Below, piece after piece: positions 35,281 to 47,601 of a stretch of 64,000 nucleotides of DNA. The notes beneath the pieces were generated by a model. It was not told where the DNA came from. It did not search any database and worked only from the letters and a program-made list of their open reading frames with translations. The stretch lies in contig NW_001799039.1 in the NCBI RefSeq assembly GCF_000165425.1, forward strand, positions 62,001 through 126,000, in the 5' to 3' direction. A program made the position numbers and the translations under genes. Numbering within the stretch: the first letter of the stretch is position 1; each line of letters begins with the position of its first letter. Source of the DNA: Paramecium tetraurelia (Eukaryota; Ciliophora; Oligohymenophorea; Peniculida; Parameciidae).

Positions 35281-38102
35281 ATGGAAGAGTGCGAGTGCAA
35301 AAAGGAAGAAAATGAGAATCCTCAGTTCATTGGGTTCTGCGAAAATGATGAATGTGGAGATTTCTATTGTGAAAACTGTAAAGGTGATCATGCAGGCCAT
35401 CGTGAAGATACTCTTGAAGGATAGGAGTTGGAAGAATTTCTTGAATAAATGAATTCCCCTGAATATTAAAAGGAAGTAGAGCAATAGGCATTGGCAGAAG
35501 AATTCTCTGAGTATTATGAGAGGATTTTAAAGGAAAATGAAGAAGAAACAAAAATGTTTTATCAAATTGTATAATACCTCAAAGACGGCAACGCTGATGA
35601 GTTGGTCAAACTCCTAGATAAAATAAAATAAACCAAAGTAGAGTTCGATAACAACAAGCCAAGTAATTAAATTTATATAGATTTAGTGTAAATATCAAAA
35701 AAAATGGATGAGTACAGAAAAAGAATAAAAGACCTTGATGACTAGTTTCCTACTGGGAATCTTGAAGATAGAAAGAAAAAAATAGAGCTTATGAATAAAG
35801 GTATGATTCTTTTATATAAAATCATTAAGGAAGATAATTATTTCGTTCAGGCGAATATTATGAGGCACTTTAAAACTTATAAGAAGCAATTAAAATAGAT
35901 AATAATTACGTTGATGCAATCCTCATTAAAGGTTCTCCTATTTTATAAATTCTAGCTCAAACATAAATTCAATTGGAAAATTATAATGATGCTGTTGCTT
36001 GTTGTGATTATGTGATTCAAATAGACAGACTCAATGGCGAAGCATATTATATTAAGAGTATTAATTTTACTATTTCATCTAGTAATTGCCTTAATTTTAG
36101 GTTAAAGATATGATGTCCTAAATGAAGCACTCAGACAAGCATATCGTAAAATTTCATATAAATTTACCTTCAATACTCTTCATTTAATTAACCAATTGGA
36201 AAGAAGTTCTCCAACTGTTAAGAAACACTTGTCAGAATTAAACTATGATTTAAAGCGCAGCCTTTTTTCCCTTATTAATCATGAAGAAATCACAAGTAAA
36301 ATATTTCATTTAAGAAAGCTTAAATTTGTTAATAATACTTTACATAATTAGTAGTAATCATCAAGCTTGCTGACCAAGAAGAGATAAACCATGCCCTAAT
36401 GCAATATAATTTAAGTGATATAAACATTCTAATTCAGATTTCGAAGTTATTGAAGAATACTAAAAATAATACGATGTGGATATAAGACCAAAGTTGGATG
36501 AAAAGGCATGGTACTAAATGGTAGAATGGCTTGAAAATTATTAAAAATAAAAAATGGAGAATTAACTAGATCAATAGTTTATATATTAATTAAATATTAG
36601 ATCTTAAGGATAAATATCGACTGATAACCCATCCGCATCTCAAATATCAAATACTGGTACTGCAGGAAATGAAAATCCAGGTGAACCTCCAACAGGAATT
36701 GTCTCCGAAATTAGTTAGTTTTATTAAGATTCATAATTAGGATAAACTGCTCAATTTTAATAACAAAAGTATCGATAATTTTTAATTAATTAAGAGATGT
36801 GAGCAATGTTTAAGCAGAAAGCTAAATTCCAGAATAAAATCCCACATTACCTGCAGTTAATACCCAAAACCAATAACAAAATTAGTATAAATCTATTTTA
36901 TTACCAAGAAATGAAATCTAGACTCCTGGAGGTTAATCTTCAAGCTAATTTTAATCAGAATTTAGTAAATTTATCGAAAATTAACAAATAAACTAAGCTG
37001 CTGCTAACGAACAATAATAACAAGAGTATAAATAGCATTTTATTTGTAAAGACCTGTTGTGAGGCCTTTAGACGAATAAATTACCTAATAGCCTTCAAAT
37101 TAATTTGTTAACTAATTAAACAATTTTTTATAAGATTCAGCAACGAACTAAACAAACCCAAGCCAAGAGCAACCAAAGTATATATAACATATAGTTATTT
37201 AGAGCTGAAGGCTAAATTCCTGAAAACGAAAATGTTAACTAAACTCCAAACCAATTTAATTCACAATTAGAAAATTTTTTAAATGGTTCACAACCAAACT
37301 AAGAGACTCCGAACGAACAATAATAAATACAGTATAACTAAAATTATATCTAAGAAACCCTGTAAAAGAGATGGCTAAACTAATTCCTACTCAAAAAACC
37401 GAATAGTAATTGGCAGATTTCTATAAGGATGAACCTAAGGATAAGAACGATTAATCCAAAGAAAAGTAGAATTCTATTTAATTATTCAGAGATTAATAAG
37501 CCGCAGGAGTAACGCCCTCAATACAGCAAGAACTCTAAAACTTTTTGAATGGACAAGAATACAAAGCAACTGAATAATAACCAACAGATTAATAGCAATA
37601 AGATAAAGAAGAGAGTAAGATACTTGTTTAAATTACTTAAGTTACTTTTGATGAAACCAAACGTTTGGAGTAAGTCTTGAAATTTTGTAATGAAACTATA
37701 AAGAAAGGCAAACCTGATCACTAAATTTATTTTAAGAAAGGTAATTAACATCTCAAAATATTAGCAATGATTTTAAAGAAACTAAATGATTTTGAAAATT
37801 CCATGGAAAATTTGGACTACGCCATATAAATGAAAGAAACTGAAGCTAATTATTATTATCAAAAAGGTCTGTTTAGAAATATTTTTAGCATTATTGTTGA
37901 TTAAGTTGGATGCTTTAGACTTAGCCATAGTTAATTTTGATGAAGCCATCTCAAGAAATCCTAATGAACCAAATTATTATTTAGAAAAAGGTGAAAATAT
38001 ACAAATGATTTTTTAGGAAATGAATTAAAAAGATAGAATATATTAAACGAAGCTGAAATTTGCTTTGAATTAGCAAGGTAGAAGAGTGAAGCAATAAAAT
38101 GA
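35281..38102 (+). CDS. B-box-like zinc finger and TPR protein, 12 introns
   Basis: 841 aa. Twelve introns of 22-29 nt were placed; 2822 minus 296 nt is divisible by three, which supports a single gene. Order of parts: N-terminal B-box-like finger (CECKKEENEN, CENDECGDFYCENCKGDHAGHR), a helical region, a first TPR block (GEYYEALQNLQEAIKIDNNY, ENYNDAVACCDYVIQIDR), a further helical part (RYDVLNEALRQAY), a Gln/Asn/Pro-rich linker of about 250 residues with four copies of an xxELxNFLNG-like motif, and a C-terminal TPR block (KKLNDFENSMENLDYAIQM, ALDLAIVNFDEAISRNPNEP). Inference: a scaffold. Zinc finger plus TPR suggests a ubiquitin-linked or cytoskeletal adaptor; no enzyme is seen. Confidence 0.8.
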
Positions 38103-38421
38103 GAAATTAATTATAAAATATTAAAAGAATTTATTCTTTTTTGAAAATATTAACATTAACATTCTACACAACTTAATTGCTATTGAAAAAAATATAATAA
38201 TTCTAAAAAGTTGTTAAATTTTGGTATCATGATTATGCATTTTTTAAAATGATTATTCAGGAATAGAAATTGATTCTAAAGTATATAGTTACCAGCTTAG
38301 AAACTCCAATAGGTTCAATAATATATATCAATAATATCATTTAATTTCAAATTTATTTCCTACTATTAAAAAACAAACGACAATTGCGAAACAATAGTCA
38401 TAAATTAAGGATTTCAATCCG
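38103..38421. other. Convergent intergenic spacer
   Basis: About 320 bp, AT-rich; no gene. Confidence 0.5.
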
Positions 38422-40535
38422 TCATTTCCTATGATGTGTTGTATTTATTAAAAAAAACTGTATGTGTTTGGGATTCTAAATAGGATAAACTGTTATTGTA
38501 TACTTTAATTGCTTTATGTAAAAGGCAATTGTAATAATGCAGAAAGCAAACTCGACAAGTATTTCAAGTCCAATTTCTAATTGAAATACTTGATGTTCAT
38601 CGTCATTTACATCAAAAGTAGACCATTTTTAAGATTACTACTTCTCGTTATATAAGATTGAACTCAACACAACAAATAAAAGGGCAATTACAATTTCAAA
38701 TACTTCTTGTAATACAAATCCAAATATTTATTTTGTAACCAAGGCTTTTTTGATGTTTTCAATGTTGTCGACATGAATCCAATTGGCAGCCGTTTTAGTG
38801 AAGGAAGGCGTTTCTTATTCTTAGGCTTCATAAAGAGATTGCCTCTTGTCTTTCACTTAAGCTGCAGATTGAATCAGAGTGCCAGTCTTCTTGGTTTATA
38901 ATTTATTCTTTTATTGTGAATTATCAACAACACTGCCTCTGATGTAATTCATGTACATCTATTTCCTTTATTCCAAATTAAAATAATATCCAAATACAAT
39001 AATCCAATAATAAAGAATTTTGCAAACGAATTTGATTATTAGAAATTATATAAAATATCCGACTCCCAATCTTTAGACAGACATAGTCCCTATCCTATAT
39101 CCAGTTACTCCTAATATGACAATTTTTGATTCGTAATTATAATCGACGAATTACTTCATTGTAAAAAAGCATAAGGTGAATTTTTTCCATACGTAAAGAG
39201 AGAAAGGATAGAGGAAGAATAACAAAGGCAAATAGTCATTTTTAACTTCCTAATATGCCATGGCAAAGTAAAGAAACATTGGGAATCCTATGCAGTATAA
39301 AAAAAAGAAGGAAACATAATTGACCAGGATATCAAAGGGGGCAATTCCTGGATTGCTCATTCTCTAAACCTTCATTTGATCGTCTTTTTTTTCTTTTAAT
39401 TGTTTAGTCAATTTATTAACGAAATCGTTGGCATCATGGGTCAGTTTATCATTTCTGGAACTTGCAACTCTAAGTAGTTCTCTTTGTCTTTCTTCGACCT
39501 CATTCACAAACTTTTAGTAATTTTACGAAGCAATGGTGCTTTAATAGATATTGCCTTCAGATCCATGCTGGAATACTCCAAGTATCTGGTTGCAAAATTA
39601 AAATGAAAGTGGCACTTGAATATTTTCTTACATTCTTTGAATTCTGTCTACTCTCTCTTTGATAACCACCAACTATTTATTACTAACTGGGATGATGGCC
39701 TTATGTTATAATCAATAGTTACATAGAAGATAAAAATTATAAATATCATATTGCAGAAGGTGAGTATAGTTAAAAACACAAATATTGATATGATTGAATC
39801 ACTAATATTGTCATTCCAAACTGAATAACCATAATAAATTGTTAAGCATAAGTTTACAATTAATAATACTATCCTAATACCCCACATAATTTTAATAAAT
39901 TTTTGTTCATTCCAGAAATCTAATTCTGTTTTAGAGAGTATGTAATTGCATAAACCATTTTTATGAGTATATAATTGTTGAATTAATGACAGTGTAAACA
40001 ATCCAATCAAAAGCCAGCAATTTACAAATGTAAATGTTCCAGAATCAAATTCACTGCTAATATAAGCTAGAAGTATTCCAAATGGAAATGATAATCCCAT
40101 TATAATCAAAAACATTGGACCAAATTCTAATTTATATCCAGGCAATTAAGGTAGATTCAATTATTGTAAACTAACATTCCCATTTCTATGATATTTCTCA
40201 TAAGGTATTCTTTCAACTGGTGATTTTTATATTGTTTATTCCGATCTCACACCCGTAAATTGAATTTTCTTTGAAGATTATTAAAAAGGAGTGACAGCAG
40301 GGTTAATAGGCTCATCCAATTTAGACTCCAATAAAGGTTTATTGTTCCTTAATAAAGGAGAGGCCGAAGGAGTCATTTTTTGAATTGGAGCATCTGGACC
40401 ACTATCCAATCTTTATTAATTAGATGCCGGACCTTGAGTTCAATAGGAAAATATACTTTTTATTTAATCTGCTTGGCCACTACTGTTATTTTGGAGTTTC
40501 TTCTATTCCTCATCAACTTAAAGTTATTTAATCAT
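38422..40535 (-). CDS. Polytopic membrane protein, unknown
   Basis: 688 aa with introns of 24 and 23 nt; the spliced length is divisible by three. The first 110 residues are polar. About nine hydrophobic segments follow, for example MFLIIMGLSFPFGILLAY, FVNCWLLIGLFTLSLI, IVLLIVNLCLTIYYGYSV, IISIFVFLTILTF, FFFLYCIGFPMFLYFAM, EIVIALLFVVLSSIL and LVEFAFCIITIAFYI. Two cytoplasmic charged loops separate them, one of them helical (FVNKLTKQLKEKKDDQ). No transporter or channel signature was recognised. The start lies 16 nt after the stop of the SHIPPO gene upstream on the same strand. Confidence 0.8.
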
Positions 40536-40551
40536 ATAATAATAATAAAAT

Positions 40552-41420
40552 TCAAATAAAAGGTCTTCTCTCCCCAGGCTTGGTAATAAATTCCCTCTTT
40601 TTACTTGCCTTGTCAAAAGCAGAGTTGGTCTCATACCTTCCAGGTCCTGGCGCAAAACTAAAAGATTAGAAGGGATTCTTCTTCTCCCCAATTCCAAGGG
40701 ATATTTTCTAAACTTACGTATTAACAATACAGAGAATCTATTGGGAACAGTCAAACAGATTTAAGGTTGGTATGCCTCCGGTCCAGGTACTCCGTTTTCT
40801 CTTTGATCGTTGAACATTTTCCCCTTTCCTTTTAATTGAAATTGATATCTGTGCTAACCTAAATCCTAACGTACAGTGTATTCTCCAGGTCCTTCATTAG
40901 ACTCATATGTTACCTGGCAGATAACGTGCTACTTCAGGTGATAAATGCTTATTGTAAGGCAAGTATGTTTTAGAGTAAGCATCCCATGCCAAACCAAAGG
41001 ACTTTTTTAATTTATCATTTCCTGGTTCCTAACGCACTTAATATCTATCTGGACTCGGTAGTTCTTTAGCATTGACCTTCTACCATTCATATTAAAATAC
41101 TATTTTATTACCAAACCCTTATTAGGTGAATCTAATGCATAATCAATATATTTGATAACCTTTTTCCTAATTGTGAAGGCAATTCCAATTTGGTGGGCAA
41201 TTACAATTAAGATTGAGTATGGAAGCGATTTGCCTTAGGAAATGATATTTAAGGCGATGTGTGTCTCAAAGTGCTTGATGAAATGTTTGTACTCAATCCT
41301 ATGTTATTTAAAAAAAGGGTGTTGGTGCTATAAAATTACTATGAACTAGAATTCATTTCTCCAGGTTCAGTATTCCCTCAAATTACAACAACTAATAGTA
41401 CCTTTGTGCTATTATTCCAT
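40552..41420 (-). CDS. Second SHIPPO-repeat protein
   Basis: Start MEQQHKGNTEPGEMNSSS after a 25-nt intron that follows the first few codons. Pro-Gly turns of the SHIPPO type recur: LPSPDRYQVRQEPGND, EGPGEYTVRQDL, VPGPEAYQP and APGPGRYETN, separated by basic stretches (KSFGLAWDAYSKTYLPYN). The stop is TGA at 40552. Several further short introns are needed (for example 25, 28 and 19 nt); not every splice was verified by length. Like the gene at 30199 it is probably an axonemal or cortical microtubule protein, but the two are not close copies. Confidence 0.75.
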
Positions 41421-41488
41421 TCTTAAATAATTATATAAAAATCTATTCACTATTATTACAGAGTATTTTTGTTTATAAATAAATTTTT

Positions 41489-43290
41489 ATGAATCAGTTG
41501 AAATTTGTTAGATCAAAGAGTACAACAAGATCGAGTCCTTTGAAAAGGATCCACTAAAAATTAAGATAAGTTTAAAAGCCTGGAAAACTGAATGTCAGTG
41601 TTGGAAAGAGCAGAGAAACATCTTAAAATAAGGAAGTAATACATGTATCGACTCCAAAGGAGAAGGTCGAGAAATTACTCTAATAATTGTCAATATATCA
41701 AAAAAATTCGAAAAAGTCATACTTAGAAACTCCGGAAAGAACCCAATCGTTCGTTCCTTTGTCACATGAAAGAAACTTATTCAACGAATCTATTAAACTT
41801 TAAGACTCCGCTTATGGATTCTATAATAACAACATATACCACAAAAATAAACAGAACAATTAAGTCCTTAATCTGTAGCCTAAAATGGAAGAAAGTACAA
41901 TAACAGAAAAATTAGATGCTTTTTAATTGAAATAATAAAAAAGGAATTCCTCCGATCAAACCACCTTTGATTAATAATCCCCTTCAAATACTATTTATGG
42001 AAATGCCACCATCTCCCAATTCTACTATAATAAAGAAATACTAAAATAGAGCTATTCAATTAATTAACAACAAAATTCTGATTAAAAACAATAGTATTTC
42101 TACAAATAACCATAACTTCCATAAAAGAATGGCCCACAAAGTCAATCCCACTCTCGAAACAATTCATTTAAAAATCAATCGAAAGAAAATGCATACAATG
42201 CAACCTCTCAAGAGTAACTCATTAAGAAAAAGAATGAATCTAAAAACGATTATGATGAAATAATCTTAGAAATCTATCCATAATTCTTGAAGCAATGCCA
42301 ATAGAATGCAATTACAAAAAAAACGATAGTAGAATAGACAGAAGAGGAAGAGCACTTACCAACCAAATTGAGTACTAAATCCCCATAATAAGTCCAACTC
42401 TATAGTGAATTATTAACTGACAAATCTTTGGTTTTAGTTTCGCCCAAAGTAGTGAAGGACATGGAAATGCAAACTAGTTTTACTTAACCTATGAAAATAT
42501 CTCAAGACACTTCTGAAAAACCAACTATTTCAACTTAATTTCGACACTGTGAATGCATCTGTTTAGACTAAATTAAAAAAGAAGAATCTTGGATTATTCC
42601 AATATTAATTTTCATATATGTCACCGTAGAACAATAACAATCGGTAAGATATTGATTTGTTATCTCTGGGAGATTTCCAATCAGAAATATTACATAGAAC
42701 CTAAAGTGAATTTGAAAGAGATTTTAATTCTCAGGGTAAACAGAAGTAGAAATTAGAAATGTCTAATGCTAAGATTTAAGATTTTAGTATTCATCCATAG
42801 GTAACCCAAACAAAACAGTAAACTTATTAATAAAATGACAGTAGGTAAATATTTATAATTACTAATCAGATCATTTTTGTTAAGTCAAAAGAGCAATTTG
42901 TTTTTATCGAAAGAATAATTGTTAGATCCACAAGATGATAATCATCCCTATTATCTGCAAGCTGAACCCAAAGAAATAAACTCTAATTTCTATCTGAAAT
43001 AGGGCAATCAAGAGAATGTATCTTAAGAACATTCAAAATAAAGAAGAACAAACTTATCAAACCATAAATTGGAGAAGGGATCTTCATTTTCGAGTACACA
43101 ATGTTATAAAGATCATTTAAATATATTATTGAGTCAATCCTAATAGGGGAATGTTAGAGACAGTTAGCATAACCCTTATTTAAACTAAACCAATTCCATT
43201 AAAAAGAAATAAAACTACCCTTTGAAAACTAATTCATTTAGCAGTCAAAAAACCAAGAAAAAGTAGAACATCTTAAAAACCAAAAAATGA
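41489..43290 (+). CDS. Disordered Ser/Gln/Asn-rich protein, possible frameshift
   Basis: About 590 aa, starting MNQLKFVRSKSTTR, ending in KKKQNILKTKK. A 25-nt intron near 42846 is clear. Composition is polar, basic at both ends, with SQ/NQ runs and no domain. Between 42503 and 42657 the reading changes frame by one and no GT-AG intron of suitable length fits: the upstream frame is open to about 42657 and the downstream one from about 42507. An A-run (aattaaaaaagaag) lies in the middle. Either a one-base indel (error or mutation) or an unrecognised intron is present. It is divergent from the SHIPPO gene, 68 bp away. Confidence 0.6.
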
Positions 43291-43331
43291 ATATTTATAT
43301 ATATATACAAACTTAAAGTATAAAATTATTA

Positions 43332-44845
43332 TCAACATTTATGAACACTTAAGTTCTACGAATTTAATATTGATATAATATCAGTTAAATGGTTATTTTC
43401 AGAACAGTTAAGATCCTACAAATTTATGTCTTCATCATCATCTGATTCTATGCTTGCAATACTTAACCTTTATGTAGGTCTGGTTAATTTAACTTCCATT
43501 GAACTTTATTCTCTAATTTCCAATATTGTTCTTAAACTAGGCAATAGTTTCTATTTTCCAATCTATTTAAATTTGGCTTTTTCGTTGACAAACCAATGAT
43601 GATTACTCAACTCTTACAAATCTTTTCTCTTAATAGGATCTGGTTGAATTAAGTATTGCAATAGATCAATCTAAGAGAGGCTCAGAATGGATTTCTCTGA
43701 TAATGCTTATTCTTATCTTAATCTAAGGAAGGAAATATCGATATTTTCAATGGATTTGCTAAAAGATTGGCAACTCCCTTTGATAACAGGCTTGTAGACA
43801 CAAAGGTAGAATAGAGTACATCCTATTTAGAATTAGTCAATTTTCTGTGGGTATTGGACATTGCATAATTGCATCTCTGGGGGTATCCATTACTTAGGTA
43901 ATTTCTTTATTAGTTAAACAACTCCTATTTCTTCTCTGTAAGCGAAATTAATCAATACTATTTGCAACTGATCTAAGGAAGCATTCCTCAACAGAATTAT
44001 ATTCTGAGGAGTTATTTAGGCATGATATAAATTTTGTTTATGTAAAAATTTTACAAACTTAATTAGTTAATATACTATGTTGGATATTTGTGTGGAATTT
44101 AAGACTAAACCTTATTCCAATAATTTGTATAGTGGATCTCCAACCCAATACTCATATAATATATATAAGTGTTATTGATCTTCATATAATGAACAATATT
44201 TAAGTAAACAAGGGTGTTTCAGACTCATGAGGATGTTGACTTCATTCATCAATTATTCATAAAGCGATGGATTTTTGTCGAAGTCTTGTAATCTAAAGAT
44301 ATTTACTGTGTAAACCGAATTATTCTTATTTTTAACACAAGCAAAAACATTAGGGACATTGGTTCTCTCTTTAATTGTGTATTTTTATAAAAAGTTGGAC
44401 AATTTACAAAATTTCTTAGCATATTTAGTCCACTAAATGTACTTAAATTCTTTACATTGGTTAAATCTTTTAATGTAATAAAGAACAAATAAGTTTATCC
44501 AAGTTGATTACATAATTTCAAGCCTTGAGCATTAAACTCACGATATTCGATTTTCGTTTTTTAAATTGTGCATGTTGACAGGATTAAAAACAAATTATCC
44601 GAGATAATCATGTTTGGATACAATTCCAATTTCTGCAAAACAAATTATTCTTATTCTAAATTGTAAATATAAATCTCTGATTATAGTAAGAAATCGTTTT
44701 ACACAAACGCTTTTGGTAACTATTTCATATTTGATTGTTGCAATTCATGTTTAGAGAAAGCATCTGTAAAATTTAGAAGCCATCCGAAATCATAAGTAGA
44801 ATTATGATTTATAAAAGTATTCTGTTTTCTTTTTTATATTTACAT
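43332..44845 (-). CDS. PH-domain pseudokinase
   Basis: 490 aa with introns of 18 and 23 nt; the spliced length is divisible by three. Residues 50-165 read as a PH domain (SEIYIYNLEQEQFVLQKLEL ... TYLFFITLKDLTNWTKY, with the conserved Trp in the last helix). A protein-kinase fold follows: VFACVKNKNNSVYTVNIF, LYEQLMNEVNILMSLKHP, HLYILYEYWVGDPLYKLLEQ, FLHKQNLYHAQITPQNIILL, WIPPEM and the C-lobe LLQYLIQPDPIKRKDL. All catalytic motifs are changed: VAVK-type Lys is Asn (YTVNIF), HRD is HAQ and DFG is NFA. The fold is kept but catalysis should be lost. Inference: a phosphoinositide-recruited scaffold or regulator. The C-tail is acidic and Ser-rich. Confidence 0.85.
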
Positions 44846-45271
44846 AATTTAATAATATAAATATTTATATTCATACTTGCTTGAGAATCCCATACTCACC
44901 ATCATACCTTTTTTTGATTTTGAATTTACTACTTATTAAAACCCTGTAATATAAATGAGTATACACAAATGTTATAATTATATCACTTTGAAATGACAAT
45001 GTCCATATAACAATTAATTTAATTGAAATCATAAATTATTTTTCCACTTGAAATGAATTATAGAGATTAATTTTTCAATATCAGTAATATAATTTCCTCA
45101 AATTTGTTGTTCTGTAATCCATTTCCAATTCATGCGTACCAATTATATAGAGTCAATGCTCATAGCTAAATTTTATTGTTTTTTATAAAAATAGCAGAAA
45201 GTGCTTTGCTGAATGCTAAAATGAAGGTTTAGTTGAGATTCAAATAATAAATGAATTTTAATATCAAGTAT
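44846..45271. other. Intergenic, about 430 bp
   Basis: AT-rich, no gene recognised. Confidence 0.5.
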
Positions 45272-45502
45272 TCAGAATTATGTATTGGCCGAATTTGATC
45301 TTTTGAAATGATGTTATTGGAGAGTTGAATTAACTTGATTTGGACAGTCAGAGGCTCGAAATTATAGATAAAGTGCATAATTATCGAAAGTGACTTTTTT
45401 CAAGGTTTTTCTAGTTTTTTCTTCTGCAGGCGAAGAGAGTAGATGGTTAAGTTAATCGCCAGTAAGACTACAGATTTGATTTAGTCTCATTTTTTTAGAC
45501 AT
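45272..45502 (-). CDS. Small protein with KVTF (RVxF-type) motif
   Basis: 76 aa, intron-less, starting MSKKMRLNQICSLTGDQL and ending SNSANTQF. The stretch is clearly less AT-rich than its flanks and reads as sensible protein in only this frame. The segment EEKTRKTLKKVTFDNYALYLQF holds KKVTF, a good match to the RVxF docking motif for protein phosphatase 1, flanked by basic residues upstream and an acidic one downstream as in many PP1 partners. Function beyond that is unknown. It sits between the PH-pseudokinase and LRR genes, all on the minus strand. Confidence 0.6.
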
Positions 45503-45701
45503 AATTAATAAAATAAAAAAAAGAATGAATCTAAATCAGCTTTAATTCTAAATAAATCTTAACTTATCTTAAATCTATAAAATATAAATTATGAAGACCT
45601 AGAAGAAATCAAAAGCATTATGAACAAAATTGAAAATTTTTAAATTAATTCATCACTAATTTATCTCTAAACAAATGACAAAATATGTTTTTGTTATTAA
45701 A

Positions 45702-47601
45702 TCATTAAATTTTTTATAATAAAGTCACTTGATTTCTACCAACGCTGGAAAGTAATGAAACAATAGAAGAAAATGTCATTTGCTAAGTATTAAATGGATC
45801 CAGTATGCACATAAATTTAATTATTTCATCTTCACTCAAATTGAGATTTGTCAAATTCATTAATTATCTAAATTATACCTTTAAGATAATATTTATTTTA
45901 CATCTGTCAAATATCCTTTCTTCTCTGTATCCACTTATCTAAATAACTTTAGAAACTTTTATAAGTATTTCTCATGAGTAAACAATTAAAAGTCTAAAAT
46001 TGAAGTGACAAATTAACAATATTCTAATTTGTTCCCTTGTAATTTGATCTAATTCAACTTTTACAATAGCACTTAACTATCCTCTTGATTGTACATGTAA
46101 TTCACAATCTCCTAGCATTCATCAAAGCTAAGATAGTTTTACATCTTTTGATTCCACATCTCTTTGATATCTGTCATATTTTTCAAAGGATTCTTCTATC
46201 TCAAAAACATACGCAATAATTCTGCGATTGTTTGTTTTACTTAAATCTGCACAAATCTAAATTCTTCATCGCATTCATTTCTCAGTATCTTGCCAAACAC
46301 ACATACATCATTGTCTTCCTAACTTAATCTTTTCACGCTCTAAATTATCGTACTAGCCTATTCAATAATTATATTCTAATTTATCTTTTAGTAAAATATA
46401 CCTTTAATCCATATTTTTAATTCAAAAATGTGTACATATGTTATTCCATTGTTTCCCTTGCTTGCTTGGTTTCCTAACATTTCTAGTCATACTTAGCCTT
46501 TGAATCATAAATTTCCTAAATCTATTCCTTTAACTATTTTAAAGGTATTAATTTTGCAGTCGACAAAAGCGATCCCTCATTCTATAAACTACTTTATAGA
46601 GATTTCTCCTTTATTGCTGATGTATCTATTCTTTTGTTGGTAGGTTTCAAGGCTTACTGTTACTATTATTACAAATTTTGTTGTGGTTATTTTGAATCAT
46701 AACTAGCTTTGCCATGTCTAATAATAAGATCCAAATATTTTTGGTTCTCTTCTTAACACATTTATATTGTTTGTTGTTACTCTTATAAATCTGATTCTAA
46801 TTATTTTATCAAATATTCTTGTTTCTCCAATTTTTCAATATATTAACTCACTGGATTAATTGCATCTTGACTCAATATGATGTTAGTTAATTCTTTAAAA
46901 ATATTTGCATGATCATCATGAACCATTTGAAAGAAAGCACCCACCTTTTGATCCAAACTTTAAGCATATTCAATTATCATATTAAAGTTTAATTCCTAAA
47001 GAGCATATTTTGCTCTTAACACGTGAGTTTTTGCTTTAAACACTGGTAAGTCTTTAGATAATCGTAATGAGAGATCCTTCATCACGTTTTTAACATGTTC
47101 ATCAAACAGATTTCTCATCCTGTCATCCTTTGTAATCTCTATTAATTTCTCGAATTAGATTGCATATTATTCTAATTCTTTTTATTTGAAAACAACTGGA
47201 TTGATTTCCCGATTGTTGAGAAATCTCAATTATGGCAAATTCTCCTATATTATTTAGGCTTCTTCAGGTTTTATTGTAATGTGCAATTTCGTTAGTTTTG
47301 ATAATTGTTATAATTGCTTAATGACAATTTCAAAATCTAAAGGGTTTTATGATACATCCAATTCTTCAATGTAGAGAATGGCTAAGTTATTGCTCAACTG
47401 AGTCAGGTTATTACCTTGGAGATTAATCTTAAATTATGAATTATCTAATACATATTTTAATCTTTGGAATCTAGCGAAATTCTCTACTAAATGATTGATG
47501 CTATCAAGTTACCTTATTATGATTGATATTTCATACCTAAACTCTAAATTTATGTTAGTAGTATTCGGATTGAGACCTTGTAAAATTTATTCAACGTTCA
47601 T
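45702..47601 (-). CDS. Leucine-rich repeat and EF-hand protein
   Basis: 616 aa after introns of 26 and 23 nt; the spliced length is divisible by three. The N-terminal 110 residues show LRR-like spacing (KINLQGNNLTQLSNNLAILYIEEL, LDVSQNPLDFEIVI). A long helical and coiled region follows (YAIQFEKLIEITKDD, YIEKLEKQEYLIKQLESDL), then a C-terminal EF-hand pair: FRQVDTEKKGYLTDVQFRQLM with a canonical D-x-E-x-x-G loop, and a second, less acidic hand (IKFMCILDPFNTQQMTFSSIVSLL). The second intron falls inside the first EF-hand. LRR plus EF-hand suggests a calcium-responsive ciliary or cortical scaffold; this is inference. Confidence 0.8.

Noticed and set aside
36802..37200. Split of the 35281-38102 region into two or three genes
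   Set aside because: Twelve short introns give one continuous frame, with total length divisible by three, and a repeated linker motif spans the proposed breaks.
44303..44488. ORF MFFITLKDLTNVKNL... as a separate gene
   Set aside because: Part of it is the end of the PH domain of the pseudokinase; the rest is out of frame once the 23-nt intron is removed.
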